Part shown: positions 23,024-34,619 of the stretch, piece after piece
How positions within the stretch are numbered: position 1 is the stretch's first letter
Layout of the letters: the number at the start of each line of letters is the position of its first letter
DNA from: Scilla litardierei
Taxonomy: Eukaryota > Streptophyta > Magnoliopsida > Asparagales > Asparagaceae
DNA: 64,000 nucleotides
Assembly: GCA_030789695.1 (NCBI GenBank)
Contig: CM061142.1
Coordinates: 278,559,043 to 278,623,042, forward strand
Direction of reading: 5' to 3'
The notes under the pieces: generated by a model
Seen by the model: only the letters and a program-made list of their open reading frames with translations
Databases searched by the model: none
What the model was told of the DNA's origin: nothing
Position numbers and translations under genes: made by a program

Positions 23024-25140
23024 TCCTCCTAAAATAAGCGTCAGCTGTAAGTCGAAGGAGCCACCCCCCGCTACTGAATGACTCTCCTAAAACGATCGTC
23101 AGCTGTAAGTCGAAGGGGCCATCCCTTTCGCTACTGAACGACTCTCCAAAATGAGTGTCAGCCGTAAGTCAAAGGGGCCACCCCCTTTGCCACTGAACAG
23201 CTCTCCTAAAACGAGAGTCAGTCGTAAGTCGAAGGAGCCACCCCCTTTACCACTGAACGACTATCCAAAACGAGAGTTAGTCATAAGTCGAAAGGGCCAC
23301 CCCCTTCGCCACTGAACGACTCTTCAAAATGAGTGTCAGTCGTACGTCAAAGGGGCCACCCCCTTTGCCACTTAACGACTCTCCAAAACGAGCGTCAGCC
23401 GTAAGTCGAAGGGGCCACCCCCTTCACCAATGAACGGCTCTCCTAAAAGGAGCGTCAGCCGTAAGTCAAAGGGGCCACCTCCTCACTACTCAACGACTCT
23501 CCTAAAACAAGTGTCAGCCATAAGTCGAAGGGGCCACCACCTTCGCTACTGAATGACTCTCCAAAACGAGCATCAACCGTAAGTCGAAGGGGCTACCCCC
23601 TTTGCCACTGAATGACTCTCCAAAATGAGCGTCAGTCGTAAGTCGAAGAGGCCACCCCTCGCTACTGAACGACTCTCCTAAAACAAACGTCAGTCGTAAG
23701 TCGAATGGGACACCCCCTTCGCTACTGAATGACTCTCCTAAAACGAGCGTCAACCGTAAGTCGAAGGGGTCACCCCCTTCGCACTTGAACGACTCTCCTA
23801 AAACAAGTGTCAGCCTTAAGTCGAAGGGTACACCCCCTTCACCACTGAACGGATCTCCTAAAACGAGCGTCAGCCTTAAGTCGAAGGAGCCACCCCCTCG
23901 CTACTGAACGACTCTACTAAAATGAGTGTCAACCGTAAGTGAAGGGGCCACCCCCTTCGCAACTGAACGACTCTCCAAAACAAGCGTCAGCTGTAAGTCG
24001 AAGGGGCCACCCCCTTCGCCACTGAACGACTTTCCAAAACGAGCATTATTTGTAAGCCGAAGGGGCCACCCCCTTGCCACTGAATGACACTCCTAAAACG
24101 AACGTCAGCCGTAAGTCAAAGGGGCCACCTCCTTCGCTATTGAAAGACTCTCCTAAAACGAGCGTCAGTCGTAAGTCGAAGGGGTCACCCCCTCATTACT
24201 AAATGACTCTTCTAAAATGAGCGTCAGCCGTAAGTCAAAGGGGCCACCCCCTCGCTGCTGAATGGCTCTCCTAAAACGAGCGTCAGCCATAAGTCGAAAA
24301 GGCCACCCCCTCACTATTGAACGGCTCTTCCAAATGAGCGTCAGCAGTAAGTCGAAGGGGCCACCCCTTCTCCACTGAACGACTCCCCTAATAAAGCGTC
24401 AGCCTTAAGTCGAAAGGGCCACCCCTTCACTACTAAACGACTCCCCTAATCGAGTGTCAGCCGTAAGTTGATGGGGCCACCCCTTCGCCACTGAACGACT
24501 CTCCTAATCGAGCGTCAGCCGAAAGTCGAAGGGGCCACCCTTTCACCACTGAACGACTCTCCTAATCGAGCATCATCCGTAAGTCGAAGGGGCCCCCCTT
24601 CGCCATTGAAAGACTCTCCTAAAATGAGCGTCATCCATAAGTCGAAGGGTCCACCCCCTCGCTACTGAACGGATCTTCCAAAACAAGCGTCAGCCGTAAG
24701 TTGAAGGGGCCACCCCCTCGCTACTGAACAGCTCTCCTAAACAAGCATTAGCCGTAAGTTGAAGGGGCTACCCCTTCGCTACTGAACGACTCTCCTAAAC
24801 GAGCGTCATCCGTAAGTCGAAGGGGCCACCCCTTCGCCACTGAATGGCTCCCCTAATCGAGCATCAACCGTAAGTCGAAAGGGCCACCCCTTCGCTACTA
24901 AACAACTCCCCTAACTTAGTGTTAGCCGTAAGTTGAAGGGGCCACCCCTTCGCCACTGAACAACTCTCCTAATCGAGCATCATCCGTAACTCGAAGGGGC
25001 CACCCCTTCGCTACTAAACGATTCTCTTAAACATGAAGTCAATCAGAGGGCCACCCCTTCTCTACTAAACGATTCTCTTAAACGTGACATCAGTCGGAGG
25101 GCTACCCCTTTGCTACTAAACGACCCTCGTGCCATCAGTC
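23024..25140 (+). repeat. ~60-bp tandem array of element B (about 34 units)
   Basis: The unit runs GACTCTCCTAAAACGAGCG, TCAGCCGTAAGTCGAAGGGG, CCACCCCCTTCGCTACTGAAC. Each unit holds an inverted pair CGAAGGGG / CCCCTTCG around CCAC, so the transcript would form a short hairpin per unit. Units differ by substitutions and 1-3 bp indels; the last ones (25020-25140) are shorter. The array sits between gag and the antisense ORF, exactly as in B-prime (33365-34360). Open frames across it are periodic artefacts. Confidence 0.92.
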
Positions 25141-25435
25141 ATGAATCGAGGAAATCACTCCCTTACCACGAAGCGTAGTGATCAACTTCTAAACATGGTT
25201 TGATGGTTTATCCTCAATCATCATGAAGCAATGCCTAACCCATCGAGGGGCCATCAGGCACTATGACCACCACACGACATGCACAATAACAAACTAAGAG
25301 ATGCAAAGACAAGCATGGATATGCAGGCCAAATCTTTTTGGCACTCCCATTACAAAAAATTGTTCTTTAACATCTACATCACCACATATACATTCAAAAA
25401 TCTCTAAAACATGCGAAAAAAGAGTGCCGAGACCC
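25141..25435 (+). other. Element B spacer between array and antisense ORF
   Basis: A unique stretch with GGGGCCATCAGGCACTATGACC and CACACGACATG, collinear (inverted) with 33075-33360 in B-prime. It would be the 3' untranslated part of the antisense gene. No gene seen. Confidence 0.6.
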
Positions 25436-27532
25436 CTACAACGGTTGCCTAGGCCATTGGTCTCCATCCAATACGACCGTGGACTCTGAGTCCCTTGTAG
25501 CATCTGCTCCTGCATCGTTGCCAGCTATGGTGACATCATCGACAGAGAGGGAAACTTCCTCCATGCATTGGCTCGATTCATCGTCACCAAGGTCCGAAAG
25601 AATCTCTGGGATCTTGTCTATCTTCTCGGAGAGGTCAGGGAATCGGTTCTTCATCTCCAATCGACATCGCTCGTAGCCTTCCTTGTATAGCTCGTCGAAG
25701 TTGGGAAATGAATCCTTGTACTCCTGAACCGCCCTCTCCGTTATGACCTCAGCTTCCACCCTCTCCTCCAACAGAGCATCCTCCGCTCGCTTTCTCAAGG
25801 CGGCTTGCTCGGCCTCCCTCCTATGAGACTCGCCTAGCTCCTGCTAGAGTTTTCAATTGCGATCCAATCTCGTCTCGCAGAGAAGGCTGAGTTTAGTCAG
25901 TTCGACTTGAGATCTCTCCACGCCCAACCTAACAGCCTCCAAGTGACCCCATGGTTGGCCACCTCCAGAGCACAACGACACAATGCCGCGGTGGCCACGA
26001 GAGCCTGCACACAACACTCGATGGTCAACATACGTGCTGAGATCAGCGCCGAGGATGGCTGGAGCAATAATTACCTATATGCTGGCATGAACGGTTATCG
26101 ACGCAAGCTGTTTATAATCAACCCTCTCTACGACAGCCATGTCCTGTGGAAGGGTTGCATTCTCAGCAATGCAGGAGGCGGTCTCGCAATCAAGAAGAGC
26201 AGAATCTCCATGCCTCAATGGAAATCCCGCTCGAATAAGCTCCTCCTCGGAACAGTCGAATGTGGCCTCAGGAGATCGGCTCTCCAGCAAAATCGGCATG
26301 TATTCGTCGGGGATATCTTCAGACAACCCTACATGAGGAAATAGACCCCCCCAGGCCAGGAGTCTTTATGCACGAGAAGCTCTGGTGGAACCTGAGTCCG
26401 CCCCGAATCTTCCTCGTGAAGAGTGTCTCTCGCAAGTCGTAAGACCAGCTCCGCGGCTGCATTTGACCCAGACAACTCCGAGTCAGTGAGAACAAGTCGC
26501 TGCCTCTTCTTAGTCCCCTCTAGAGCCAAAACATCGAATTCAGAGGCAGGCTTTTCCTTCTTCTTCTTCTAAGGGTGGGCCGCCTGAGTTTCCCTCTTAA
26601 CAACGACGGGTTGATCCACCGACTGTAGGGCCATCCTTTTACTCTAGTCGACACCCGAGGAGACAACATACTCACCTCCACCTCTTTGATGGAAACCTCA
26701 ACTGCTTCCCTCAGTTCAGGGTCCACCTGGTAGTCCGCACCAGACATGCCTACAGAAGTAACAAACAAGTTGAGTCGAAGAACGAAGGTCGAGCAATTGG
26801 CAGGCATGATCGAACCAACCTTTCGTCCACATAGTCCAATGCAGCACATCGTCGGACCATAGCCACTTGACCAACCTTATATCTGGGCAGGCTCATCAAT
26901 GTGTCGACATCTTTCTTCTCTTCGCTATACAACGACATATCCTCGACGGGGCCCATGTCGGGGGCACCCCAACCGGTGCAGAAACTTACCTCCCCTTGGA
27001 AAACCACGAATTCAAACTCATCTTTCCACTTATGATTGGACGAATGGAGGTCTTCAAGCAGCTTCTTACCTCGACGGGCCGTCACCGAATACCAGCCCGT
27101 GGTCTTGAGGGGAGGGATCGAGAAAAAGTAATTAAGCAACCTCAGAGACGGCTCGATCCCTTTCACCATGCACAGAGCTATGAAGCCCATCATCATGCCA
27201 ATGGCGTTTGGCATCAACTGGCAGAGAGAGATGTTCAGGGTACACAGGATGTACCACTTGAAAGGGTACATGGAAAATCGAAGACCTTGTTCGAAGGCCC
27301 TAACATATACCCCCACTTACCGGTCACACGGACGGTGGACCCTCTCGTCCTTCCCAGACGCCCAGATTTGGTAATCGAGACAGATGTAACGCCTTTGAAG
27401 CTCAGAATTCTGGCCATCCTTGACATTGGACCTCAGATTCGCGAGCAAACCTAGCTCCATAACCCCTTCCTGGTTCTTTTGCATAACCATAACCAAGCCC
27501 CTTTCAGAAGCAGAGATGGAAGATGAAGCCAT
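25436..27532 (-). pseudogene. Antisense ORF of element B (putative gypsy-type transposon protein, PF04195-like)
   Basis: It is transcribed opposite to gag. The preferred start is the ATG at 27532 (MASSSISASERG). In order on the minus strand: a segment ending RRYICLDYQIW and ERVHRPCDR, an in-frame TAA at about 27317, then VYVRAFEQGLRFSMYPFKW, LCQLMPNAIGMMMGFIALC and HSSNHKWKDEFEFVV, the pattern of PF04195. Next come a broken basic region (KRQRLVLTDSELSGS), an acidic segment (26326-26075), and a Glu/Arg-rich coiled-coil-like tail (25798-25436) ending at a stop. Frame changes near 26760, 26530, 26330 and 25850 make it a pseudogene of about 700 residues. The C-terminal part is conserved in B-prime (32435-33069). 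Function is unknown; antisense extra ORFs are known in Tat-lineage elements. The plus-strand frame 26867-27454 is a shadow. Confidence 0.75.
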
Positions 27533-28295
27533 TACTTTCGAGAGAAGGAAAATCTGAATCGAGAGAATAAGGTGATACTTCTGCATTCTATTTGTAACGA
27601 CCCGCTTTCGGGGGCCCGTTACTTATTTGATATTTACGCAGGTCTTGCAGGTTACCAGTGAAAACAAAATAGCCACGATGCAGAGATGTACAAAAATACT
27701 CAAATAGTGTCCAATTATTACAATCCATACTGTACAAGATGTCCCAACAAGTATACATGAAAGAATAAAGTACACAACACTGAAATATAACTCCGGAAAC
27801 TTCGATCTCATGGTTGAATTCTGGCGCTATTAGCTCAAGAGCATCTACCTCCATATGTACGTCGTCTGCGGTGCCACGGAGATGGAACCGTAGGTAAGTC
27901 ACAAAAATTCTAAATATAGAAAAGAAGCAGTGCACAAGTATGACAAAAGTAACTACGTACAAGCAGATCAGAGTGAAAAGTAAAGTACTGAGCAACAACT
28001 GTACATAACTGAAAAGTAAAGGCAAACTGAACTGGAAAGGAGAACAACTGGACTGTGGTAGAGCAAGTGTAAAGCAGGCTAGGCAAGTGAAATACTACTG
28101 CTGTAGCTAAAAGTATGACAAGTAAAGTACTGGTGACTGTACAAGTGTAGTAAGTAACATGCATGGAACACGTAAAGTAAAGGTGACTGTAGTGCGTAAA
28201 GTAAAAGTGACTATGCAAAAGTAGCTACACTACGTGACTCAAGTCGGAGAGTACAATATGTGACCATCGAGTTCATCTCTTGCCTGGGCGCGACC

Positions 28296-28440
28296 CAGAC
28301 GAATGCCAAAAACACAGGCAGCTAGACAGGATGCTGACACGGGCAGCATATTTTTGTTTGCCGAAACACAGGCAGCTAGACATGATTGCCAAAAACCCAG
28401 GCAGCTAGACATGATTGCCAAAAACCCAGGCAGCTAGACC
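28296..28440 (-). repeat. ~28-bp tandem repeat in solo LTR D
   Basis: About four copies of a unit containing CCAAAAACCCAGGCAGCTAG. The equivalent part of the E LTRs (42598-42705, 62338-62445) has a similar repeat with GTGTTTCGGCATCATGTCTA. Antisense frames across it read as periodic THATRHDA-like peptides and are artefacts. Confidence 0.8.
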
Positions 28441-28540
28441 TGTAGATTGAACTCCAGTCACTCCCGCACTCTCTCAAACTATGAGTTACCCCCAAAAACC
28501 CCAGTGAAGTGTCAAGTGTTCTATGTACACGTTTTTTTTC

Positions 28541-28612
28541 ACGATGTTCCACGAGATGTTCCACACGATATTCCACAAGATATTCCACAAGATGTTCCAC
28601 AAGATGTTCCAC
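28541..28612 (-). repeat. 12-bp minisatellite in solo LTR D
   Basis: Six perfect-length units of AAGATGTTCCAC and close variants. The E LTRs have about three related units at the matching place, so D has expanded. Confidence 0.9.
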
Positions 28613-31443
28613 ATGTTACTAGTCAAACCAAGACAACTGGTTGACTTTTTATTGAAAACAAGGGAGTAGTAACTCATTCCAAAGCAGACTGTGCCAAGCG
28701 AACTGAGGATAAAGACAAGTCCAACAACGGGGATACCGATTCCATGCTTCAAGCACATAGAAGTATTGTTTAGCACACAATTTACCCAAGTTGATGGTTG
28801 TGTGTTAAAACCACCAAAGTTGAAAGTTGGCAAAGTAATCTATAGTTTGATTACTTCCTTATTAGATTAGGTCTCAAGTTCGGTTCAAGTCAAATAGCCG
28901 TTTTGAGGCTATAGGTAGAGTTCCTAAGTTCATACATGGACACTAATCTAATTTTCTAATTTTAGAATTAGTCGTGACTTACTGATTTCGAGCTCGTCGT
29001 GGTAAGACGAGGTTAGAGCAAGAGAAGCTGGTGCACGAGGATTGGTACCTGCAAACACAAGAAACAACCGGTTAAAGAGCACACTATTTTCTACGTATTT
29101 AACCTGATCGTTTTGATTTTCAAAACTGACTAAAACGGTGTCAGAAAACGTTCTAAATTTTTTTATAGCCTAGATATGATGAAAATAATTTTTCTGCAAG
29201 AGGAAATATTTTTCAGATCCTTCTGTTAATTTTTATAATTTTTTCAAAGCTCAAAATCTATTTAAAATCTATTTTCAATTACTAACGTATTTATTCAACA
29301 ATTTATTCTGAATACGATCTACATCGGAATGTTGCAAGTGAGCTGTCAAAATGACCGTCTCGAAGAGTTCTTTAACATATATTTTTATCATATATAAGTT
29401 TACATAAAAATAAGAAGTTTTGAATTTTTAAAAGAAAATGACGTATTTAAGTTTTGGGCTTAAAAATTAATTTTGGAAAAACTAAGAGTCCGATTGAGAT
29501 GAAACTAGAGTCATTGGGTCCAGAATGTCATTTCTGATTTTCTGGAGCTGGTCTCGTAATTTTCCGACCCGTATATTATTTATTATTAATTTAAAACCAA
29601 TAAAATCCTTTTTATAATTATTGAAATACGGTTATATTCATATTTATACGTATATTTTACCAAAATACCTTTTTTTAAAAGCGTATTCACCTTCGTTCGA
29701 ACCCATGAGCGTGCATGGGGGTTCACGCTCGGACGGCGGTGTCAACGAGCGGGCGACGTCGGAGGAATGCTCTTGCGCGGGCTCAAGCGGCGGTTGCGGC
29801 GGCGTCACGGAGGAGCGGCGGCGGCACTGGGGGGACGTCGACGAGGATGTGGGGGTCGCTTGGGCGTTGCTTCGACGTCGTTGGCATGTACCGGAGTGAG
29901 GAGGACGGGGAGCGGAGGTGGCGACAGGGGGATGCGGGCGGTGGCGGGCTCTTGGAGGCTGTCGGCGGTGTTTCGTCGAAGAAAGGAGCGGCGCTCCAGA
30001 GCAGTGCAGCGGCTCTGGTGGCGGGGAGCAAAGGTGACAGTTGGACGAGGGCTTTAGGGGCTCTCGAGCGTCGACGGAGCTCGGTTGTGTCGCCGTTTGG
30101 TGGCGGAGGAGCCTCAGGCTCTGAGCGGTGGACTGGGTTTTCGAACGAGAGAGCGGGGGCAGCTGCGAGGCGGGGTCGGTGGCGTGTGCAGGGGTCACGG
30201 CGAGGCGGAGGACGGCGAGCTCAGAAAGAGGGCGGTGCATGGCCAAGCAGCGGCGGAGGGCTGCGTCGAGGCATTAACGGGGAGCTTAGGGGGCGTTCGA
30301 CGTGGGTTTTGTGCATGGGCTTCACTCGGAGAGAGCTCCGACGGTGCAGCAATCGTCGCCGGGCTTACGGTGGACATGGTGGCGGAGAGGAGAGAAGGTG
30401 GAGGCGGGGGAGGTTGGTCGAGGTTGAGCGGCGACTGCGAGGGCTTCGTGGCGAGGTCGTCGGTGGAAGGCGCTCACGGTGGCGCTCGGGACTGCAGGGG
30501 TTCGCTACGGCGACTGGGAGGGCTTCGTGGCGATGGTTCTTGGCGGTGTACGACGGCGGCGGTACGTCGCCGTGGAGGAGAGGGAGTCGGAGACGAGTTA
30601 GAGAGAGGGGGTATGGGTGTGAGGCGGAGGGAAGAAGAGAGAGAAAGAGAGGGTGTGTGCATGGGTTGAAGAGAAGGTGGGTTGGGTTTTCTGTGTGACA
30701 ACCAAGGGAGAAGGTGAGGATTAAATACAAGTTGATAATTAGTTTAATTTGAAATTAGTCAATGATATTAATGGTGTTAGGTAGTGATTAGGTATAGGGT
30801 ATTGACTAAATGAAGAAAACTTTAAACGTGTCTCCCCCCACGTTTAAGTCCTGGTTTGGGTAAGTTAGCTAGGGTTAATGTAATTAGGGTTTGGTAAAAC
30901 GGTAATTAGTAAAAATACCATGAAATTATGATTTTGCCCCTACTAGTAAACGTGTCCGAAAAATTACGAAAACATACCCACGGGATCGTATCGTCGCGAG
31001 GATCGTGAATACGAGATCCGTTTCAGGGTTTGAGCTACGAAGATACTAGTTTTAGGCCAAAACGTTTAGGAAGTGGGTTTGCAGGTTCTCTATCGATTTG
31101 ACTTCAGAAAATTACGAAATTAATGTGGGAAGCCCTAAATGATCATAGAAGAATACTGTAAAAGTTTGAAAACGTTTTGAAGATGTTTGAATAGAAAATA
31201 AATTCATTAAGTCAAAACGGTAATAACTGAAAATGAATTTTTATCAAATCTTTTAGAGGTATTTGATGAAACCCGAACTTACTAAAATACTCCATAACTA
31301 GTCTGATATCTCAAAATATTTTTATAAGAAATTTTTGAAATCGTAAAACTCCTGACAAACTATTATAAAATAGTTTAAGAAAATTTGAAAATAGGTTAAA
31401 TACATAATAGTTGTATTGAAAAAATACGGACCGTTACACTATT

Positions 31444-31678
31444 GCTGGAACCATCCTATATAGGCGAGGCGACAACCGCATGATGGAACACATGTCGAAG
31501 ATCCAAGGGCTCAAAATGTCTTGGATTTCAAATCGACAAATCATCCGAATCGACAAGGCGGGCGTTTTGGTGCCTGGAACTCAAGTGCTATTTTCTCGAC
31601 TGCCGAGCCCCATTAATGTAATGTAACATTGCTTGACTTCAGTGGGTGGACCCTTCAAGGTCGTGTGACATGGGCCAT
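31444..31678 (+). other. Element B sequence between antisense ORF and 3' LTR
   Basis: A short non-coding stretch. CCTATATAGG (31455-31464) is a palindromic TATA-like site. With D removed it would lie about 80 bp upstream of the antisense ORF start on the minus strand, so it is a candidate promoter for that ORF. Confidence 0.45.
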
Positions 31679-32409
31679 TGTTGAATTATTTGGCCGACAT
31701 TCGAGATAACTCAATCGACAGATGACTAAGGCCCATAAGAGAAGCTCGATATCGACTCGGTTAAAGCCCAACGGCCAGTCGACCGTTGAGTCCACCTCAC
31801 TCGAACATGAGATTAAAGGCGGGCTCGTAAATCACGGGAATGTGCACAACATTTATTCCTATTAAAGGGGGAAGATCGTGACCCCATTATGGGTAGCCAT
31901 TATCACCCCAATGTCTCGAAAGGGACCTTGAACGCCTATAAATAGAGAAACGAGTCCCATTTCCAAGGTACGAGGTCTAAGACATAGAACTCTCCTTTCT
32001 CAGCTGATTTTTCTTACAACATAGAGCTTGCACCGCCAGTCCTGAGAAGAATCTTCGTAGGTCGATCTCAGCTGTACCAAGCTCCCGCTCTTCCTTAAGT
32101 TCCCATACTAACTTAAGCATAGGAGGGGATTTGGGTCGAAACACAGATCTGACCCCCCTAACGTGTCCATGTGGTGCAAATCGACGATCATCATCCAGTG
32201 CCGAAGTTCATCATCGAGCTTCCTAGCCTCGAACGATCGACGCATCAGTTGCTTGAAGGTCGATCGAGCATCGCATGGTCATCAACTACCATCACCTGAC
32301 CTCGGTTCTTCCAACCGAGGGTCCCACTTCACCTGCTGACGAGGCTCTGACTCAGCATCAAGAGTCTACGTCAGCTTGACAACTGTCTCAATCAATTTTG
32401 GCCTTAACA
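31679..32409 (+). repeat. 3' LTR of element B
   Basis: 731 bp, starting TGTTGAATT and ending GGCCTTAACA. It is inverted relative to the B-prime LTR (36215-37711), with which it is collinear apart from the B-prime triplication. TATAAATA at 31937-31944 is its core promoter candidate. Confidence 0.85.
31937..31944 (+). promoter_or_regulatory. TATA box of element B LTR
   Basis: TATAAATA, conserved in the B-prime LTR on the minus strand at about 37437-37446. A conventional U3 core promoter. Confidence 0.65.
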
Positions 32410-32434
32410 GCCGTTCATGCTAATGCCCAGGTAG

Positions 32435-33069
32435 TTGTTGCTCAAGCCTCCCTCGACACTGATGTCAGCATATATTTTGACCATCGTGTGTTGTGTGCAA
32501 GCTCTCGTGGCCACCACGGTGTTGCGTCGTCGTGCTCCAGAGGTGACCAATTATTGGGTCACCATGGAGGCTGTTAGATCAGGTGTGGAGAGATCTCAAG
32601 TTGAGCTGACTAGATTCAGCCTTCTCTCCAAGACGAGATTGAATCGCATTCGGAAACTCGAGCATGAGTTAAGCGAGTCTTGCAGGAGGGAGGCTGAACA
32701 AACCGCCTTGAGATAGAGAGCAGAGGACGCTCTGTTGGGGGAGAGAGTCGAAGCGTGGTCATAGCAGAGAGGGCGGTTGAGGAGTTCAAGGATACATTTC
32801 CCGACTTCGACGAGCTATACAAGGAAGGCTATGGACGATGTCGATTGGAGATGAAGAATCGATTCCCTAACATCTCCGTGGAGATCGACAAGATCCCGGC
32901 GATTTTTTCAGACCTTGGCGATGATGAATTGAACCAAGGCACGGAGGAAGCTGATCCCACCGACGATGCTGCCATCGTGGCTGACAATGACACTGGAGCG
33001 GATGCTACAAGGGACCCAGAGTCCACAGCCGTACTGGATGGAGACCAAGGGCCTAGCCAGCCGTTGTAG
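32435..33069 (+). pseudogene. B-prime antisense ORF, C-terminal part
   Basis: Homologous to 25436-26100 of element B. The first frame (32435-32716) ends at a TAG; after a frameshift the reading resumes at 32755. The conserved stretch DELYKEGYGRCRLEMKNRFP, the DLGDDE motif and an acidic tail ending in a GDQGP-QPL motif match the B copy. Glu/Arg-rich, coiled-coil-like. It is cut at its N-terminal side by element B. Not functional. Confidence 0.75.
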
Positions 33070-33364
33070 GGTCTCGAAGTCTTTTTACGCTTGTTTGATA
33101 AATTTTTGAATGTATAGGGGGTGATGTAGATGTAAACGAAAACAATTTTTTGTAATATGAGTACTCGAAGAATTGGCATGTATATCCATGTTTGTCGTTG
33201 CATCTCTTTGTTTGCTGTCGAGCATGTCGTGTGGTGGTCGTAACACCTGATGGCCCCTCGATGGGTTAGGTGCTGCTTCAGGATGATCGAGCATAAGCCA
33301 TCGAACCATGTTTAGAAGTTGATCACCATGTTCCATGGTGAGGGAGCAATTTCCTCGACTCATG

Positions 33365-34360
33365 ACTGATGGCTCGGGAGCTGTTTAGTGACGAAGGGGT
33401 TGCCCTTCGACACATTAGGGGGATCGTTCAGTGGCGAAGAGGTGGCTCCTCGACTTACGGCTGATGACCTACTTTAGGAGAGTCGTTCAGTGGTGAAGGG
33501 GTGGCCCTTCGACTTACGGTTGACGAACTATTTTAGGAGAGTCGTTCAGTGGCGAAAGAGTGGCCCTTCGACTTACTGCTGACGACCTATTTTAGGAGAG
33601 TCGTTCAGTGGCGAAAGGGTGGCCCTTCGACTTAAGGCAGACGACCTATTTTAGGAGAGTCGTTCAGTGGAAAAAGGGTAGCCTTTCGACTTACGGCTGA
33701 CAACCTATTTTAGGAGAGTCATTCAGTGGCGAAGTGGTGGCCCCTTCGGCTTATGACTAACAATCTCCAGGTAGGTCGTTCAGTAGCGAAGGGGTGGTCC
33801 CTTCGACTTATGACTAACGACATTTTTTAGGTAAGTTGTTCGGTGGCGAAGGGTGGCCCCTTCGGCTGATGGTCGAAGACATTTTGGGTGAGTCGTTCAG
33901 TAGTAAAGGGGTGGCCCCTTCGACTTACGACTGACGACATATTTTAGGAGAGTCATTCAGTGGAAAAAGGGTGGCCCTTCGACTTACGGCTGATGACCTT
34001 TTTTAGGAGAGTCGTTCAGTGGCGAAGAGGTGGCCCCTTCGGCTTACGGCTGATGATCTCTAGGGAGGTTGTTCAGTAGCGAAGATGTGGTCCGTTCGAC
34101 TTACGGCTGTCGACGTTTTTTAGGTTGGTCATTCGGTGGCGAAGGGTTGGCCCTTCGACTTACGGCTGACGACCTATTTTAGGAGAGTCGTTCAGTGGTG
34201 AAGGGGTGGCCCTTCGACTTACAGCTGACGACCTTTTTAGGAGAGTCGGTCAGTGGTGAAGGGGTGGCTTCTTCGGCTTACAATCGACGACGTTTTGGGT
34301 GAGTTGTTTAGTCGCAAAATAGGTGGCCCCTTCGACTTACTGCTGACGATCTTTAGGTGT
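33365..34360 (-). repeat. ~60-bp tandem array of B-prime (about 16 units)
   Basis: Same unit as 23024-25140 on the opposite strand (GTCGTTCAGTGGCGAAGGGG, TGGCCCTTCGACTTACGGC, TGACGACC...TTTAGGAGA). About half as many copies as in B, so copy number changes between elements while position is kept. Confidence 0.9.
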
Positions 34361-34619
34361 CACTCGCACGGATTTCATCAACATGAATTCAGTTTTCCAA
34401 GCTTCCCGAGGATCGGATCCTTTTAGAGGGGAGTTATGAGGGGATAGTTATTGTAGATTTCATGAAGGCTTAAGTAAGCGAAACTTTATTTGAAGATAAA
34501 GACATGATTTATTGAAAAGGAGTGATAAAGAAAAACAAAAGGCGTACTTGTTTCCGAACTTTGTCGGAGCTGTTGTCATCCAATGCCTCTTTATTCGCCC
34601 CAAGCTCAGACGGCTTGCT

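Larger units (their letters stand above)
27593..31438 (-). mobile_element. Solo LTR D, family of element E (Tekay), inverted, TSD CTATT
   Basis: 3846 bp. It starts TGTAACGACCCGC and ends CGGACCGTTACA; CTATT is duplicated at 27588-27592 and 31439-31443. Its reverse complement is collinear with the E LTRs: the same TGTAACGG start, GC-rich block, 27-bp repeats and final GCGGGTCGTTACA. No internal region is present, so LTR-LTR recombination has removed it. It lies just upstream of the start of element B's antisense ORF. The large plus-strand frame 29715-30698 is in the GC-rich block and is not considered a gene. Confidence 0.92.
10734..32409 (+). mobile_element. Element B (Tat-like, gag plus antisense ORF, no pol), right part, carrying nested insertions
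   Basis: B's own sequence is at 10734-12070, 23019-27592 and 31439-32409; the gaps are elements C and D. Element A sits at its left edge, and its 5' LTR is off-window. In order it has a broken gag, a ~60-bp tandem array, an antisense ORF on the minus strand and a 731-bp 3' LTR (31679-32409). B-prime (32410-37711, minus) has the same parts in the same order, which confirms the reconstruction. No RT, RNase H or integrase is seen. This layout resembles gag-only non-autonomous elements (TR-GAG type) with an extra antisense ORF as known from Tat-lineage elements. GCCGT at 32410-32414 is the predicted right target duplication. Confidence 0.8.

Noticed and set aside
23514..23753. Open frame with periodic GESFSSEGG-like peptide on the minus strand
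   Set aside because: Produced by the tandem array; no start context, no conservation in the B-prime array.
23024..25140. Regular repeats resembling a CRISPR array
   Set aside because: There are no unique spacers: units follow each other directly and vary by point changes, inside a plant retrotransposon. It is a tandem array.
27310..27320. GTAAGT on the minus strand, suggesting an intron donor in the antisense ORF
   Set aside because: The sequence directly after it continues the conserved domain (VYVRAFEQGLRF), so it is coding with an in-frame stop, not an intron start.
26867..27454. 195-codon plus frame
   Set aside because: Shadow of the PF04195-like antisense ORF; the recognisable motifs are on the minus strand.
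29715..30698. 327-codon Arg/Gly-rich frame
   Set aside because: It lies in the GC-rich leader block of solo LTR D on the strand opposite to the LTR, with several overlapping frames of similar length; not preserved in E LTRs.
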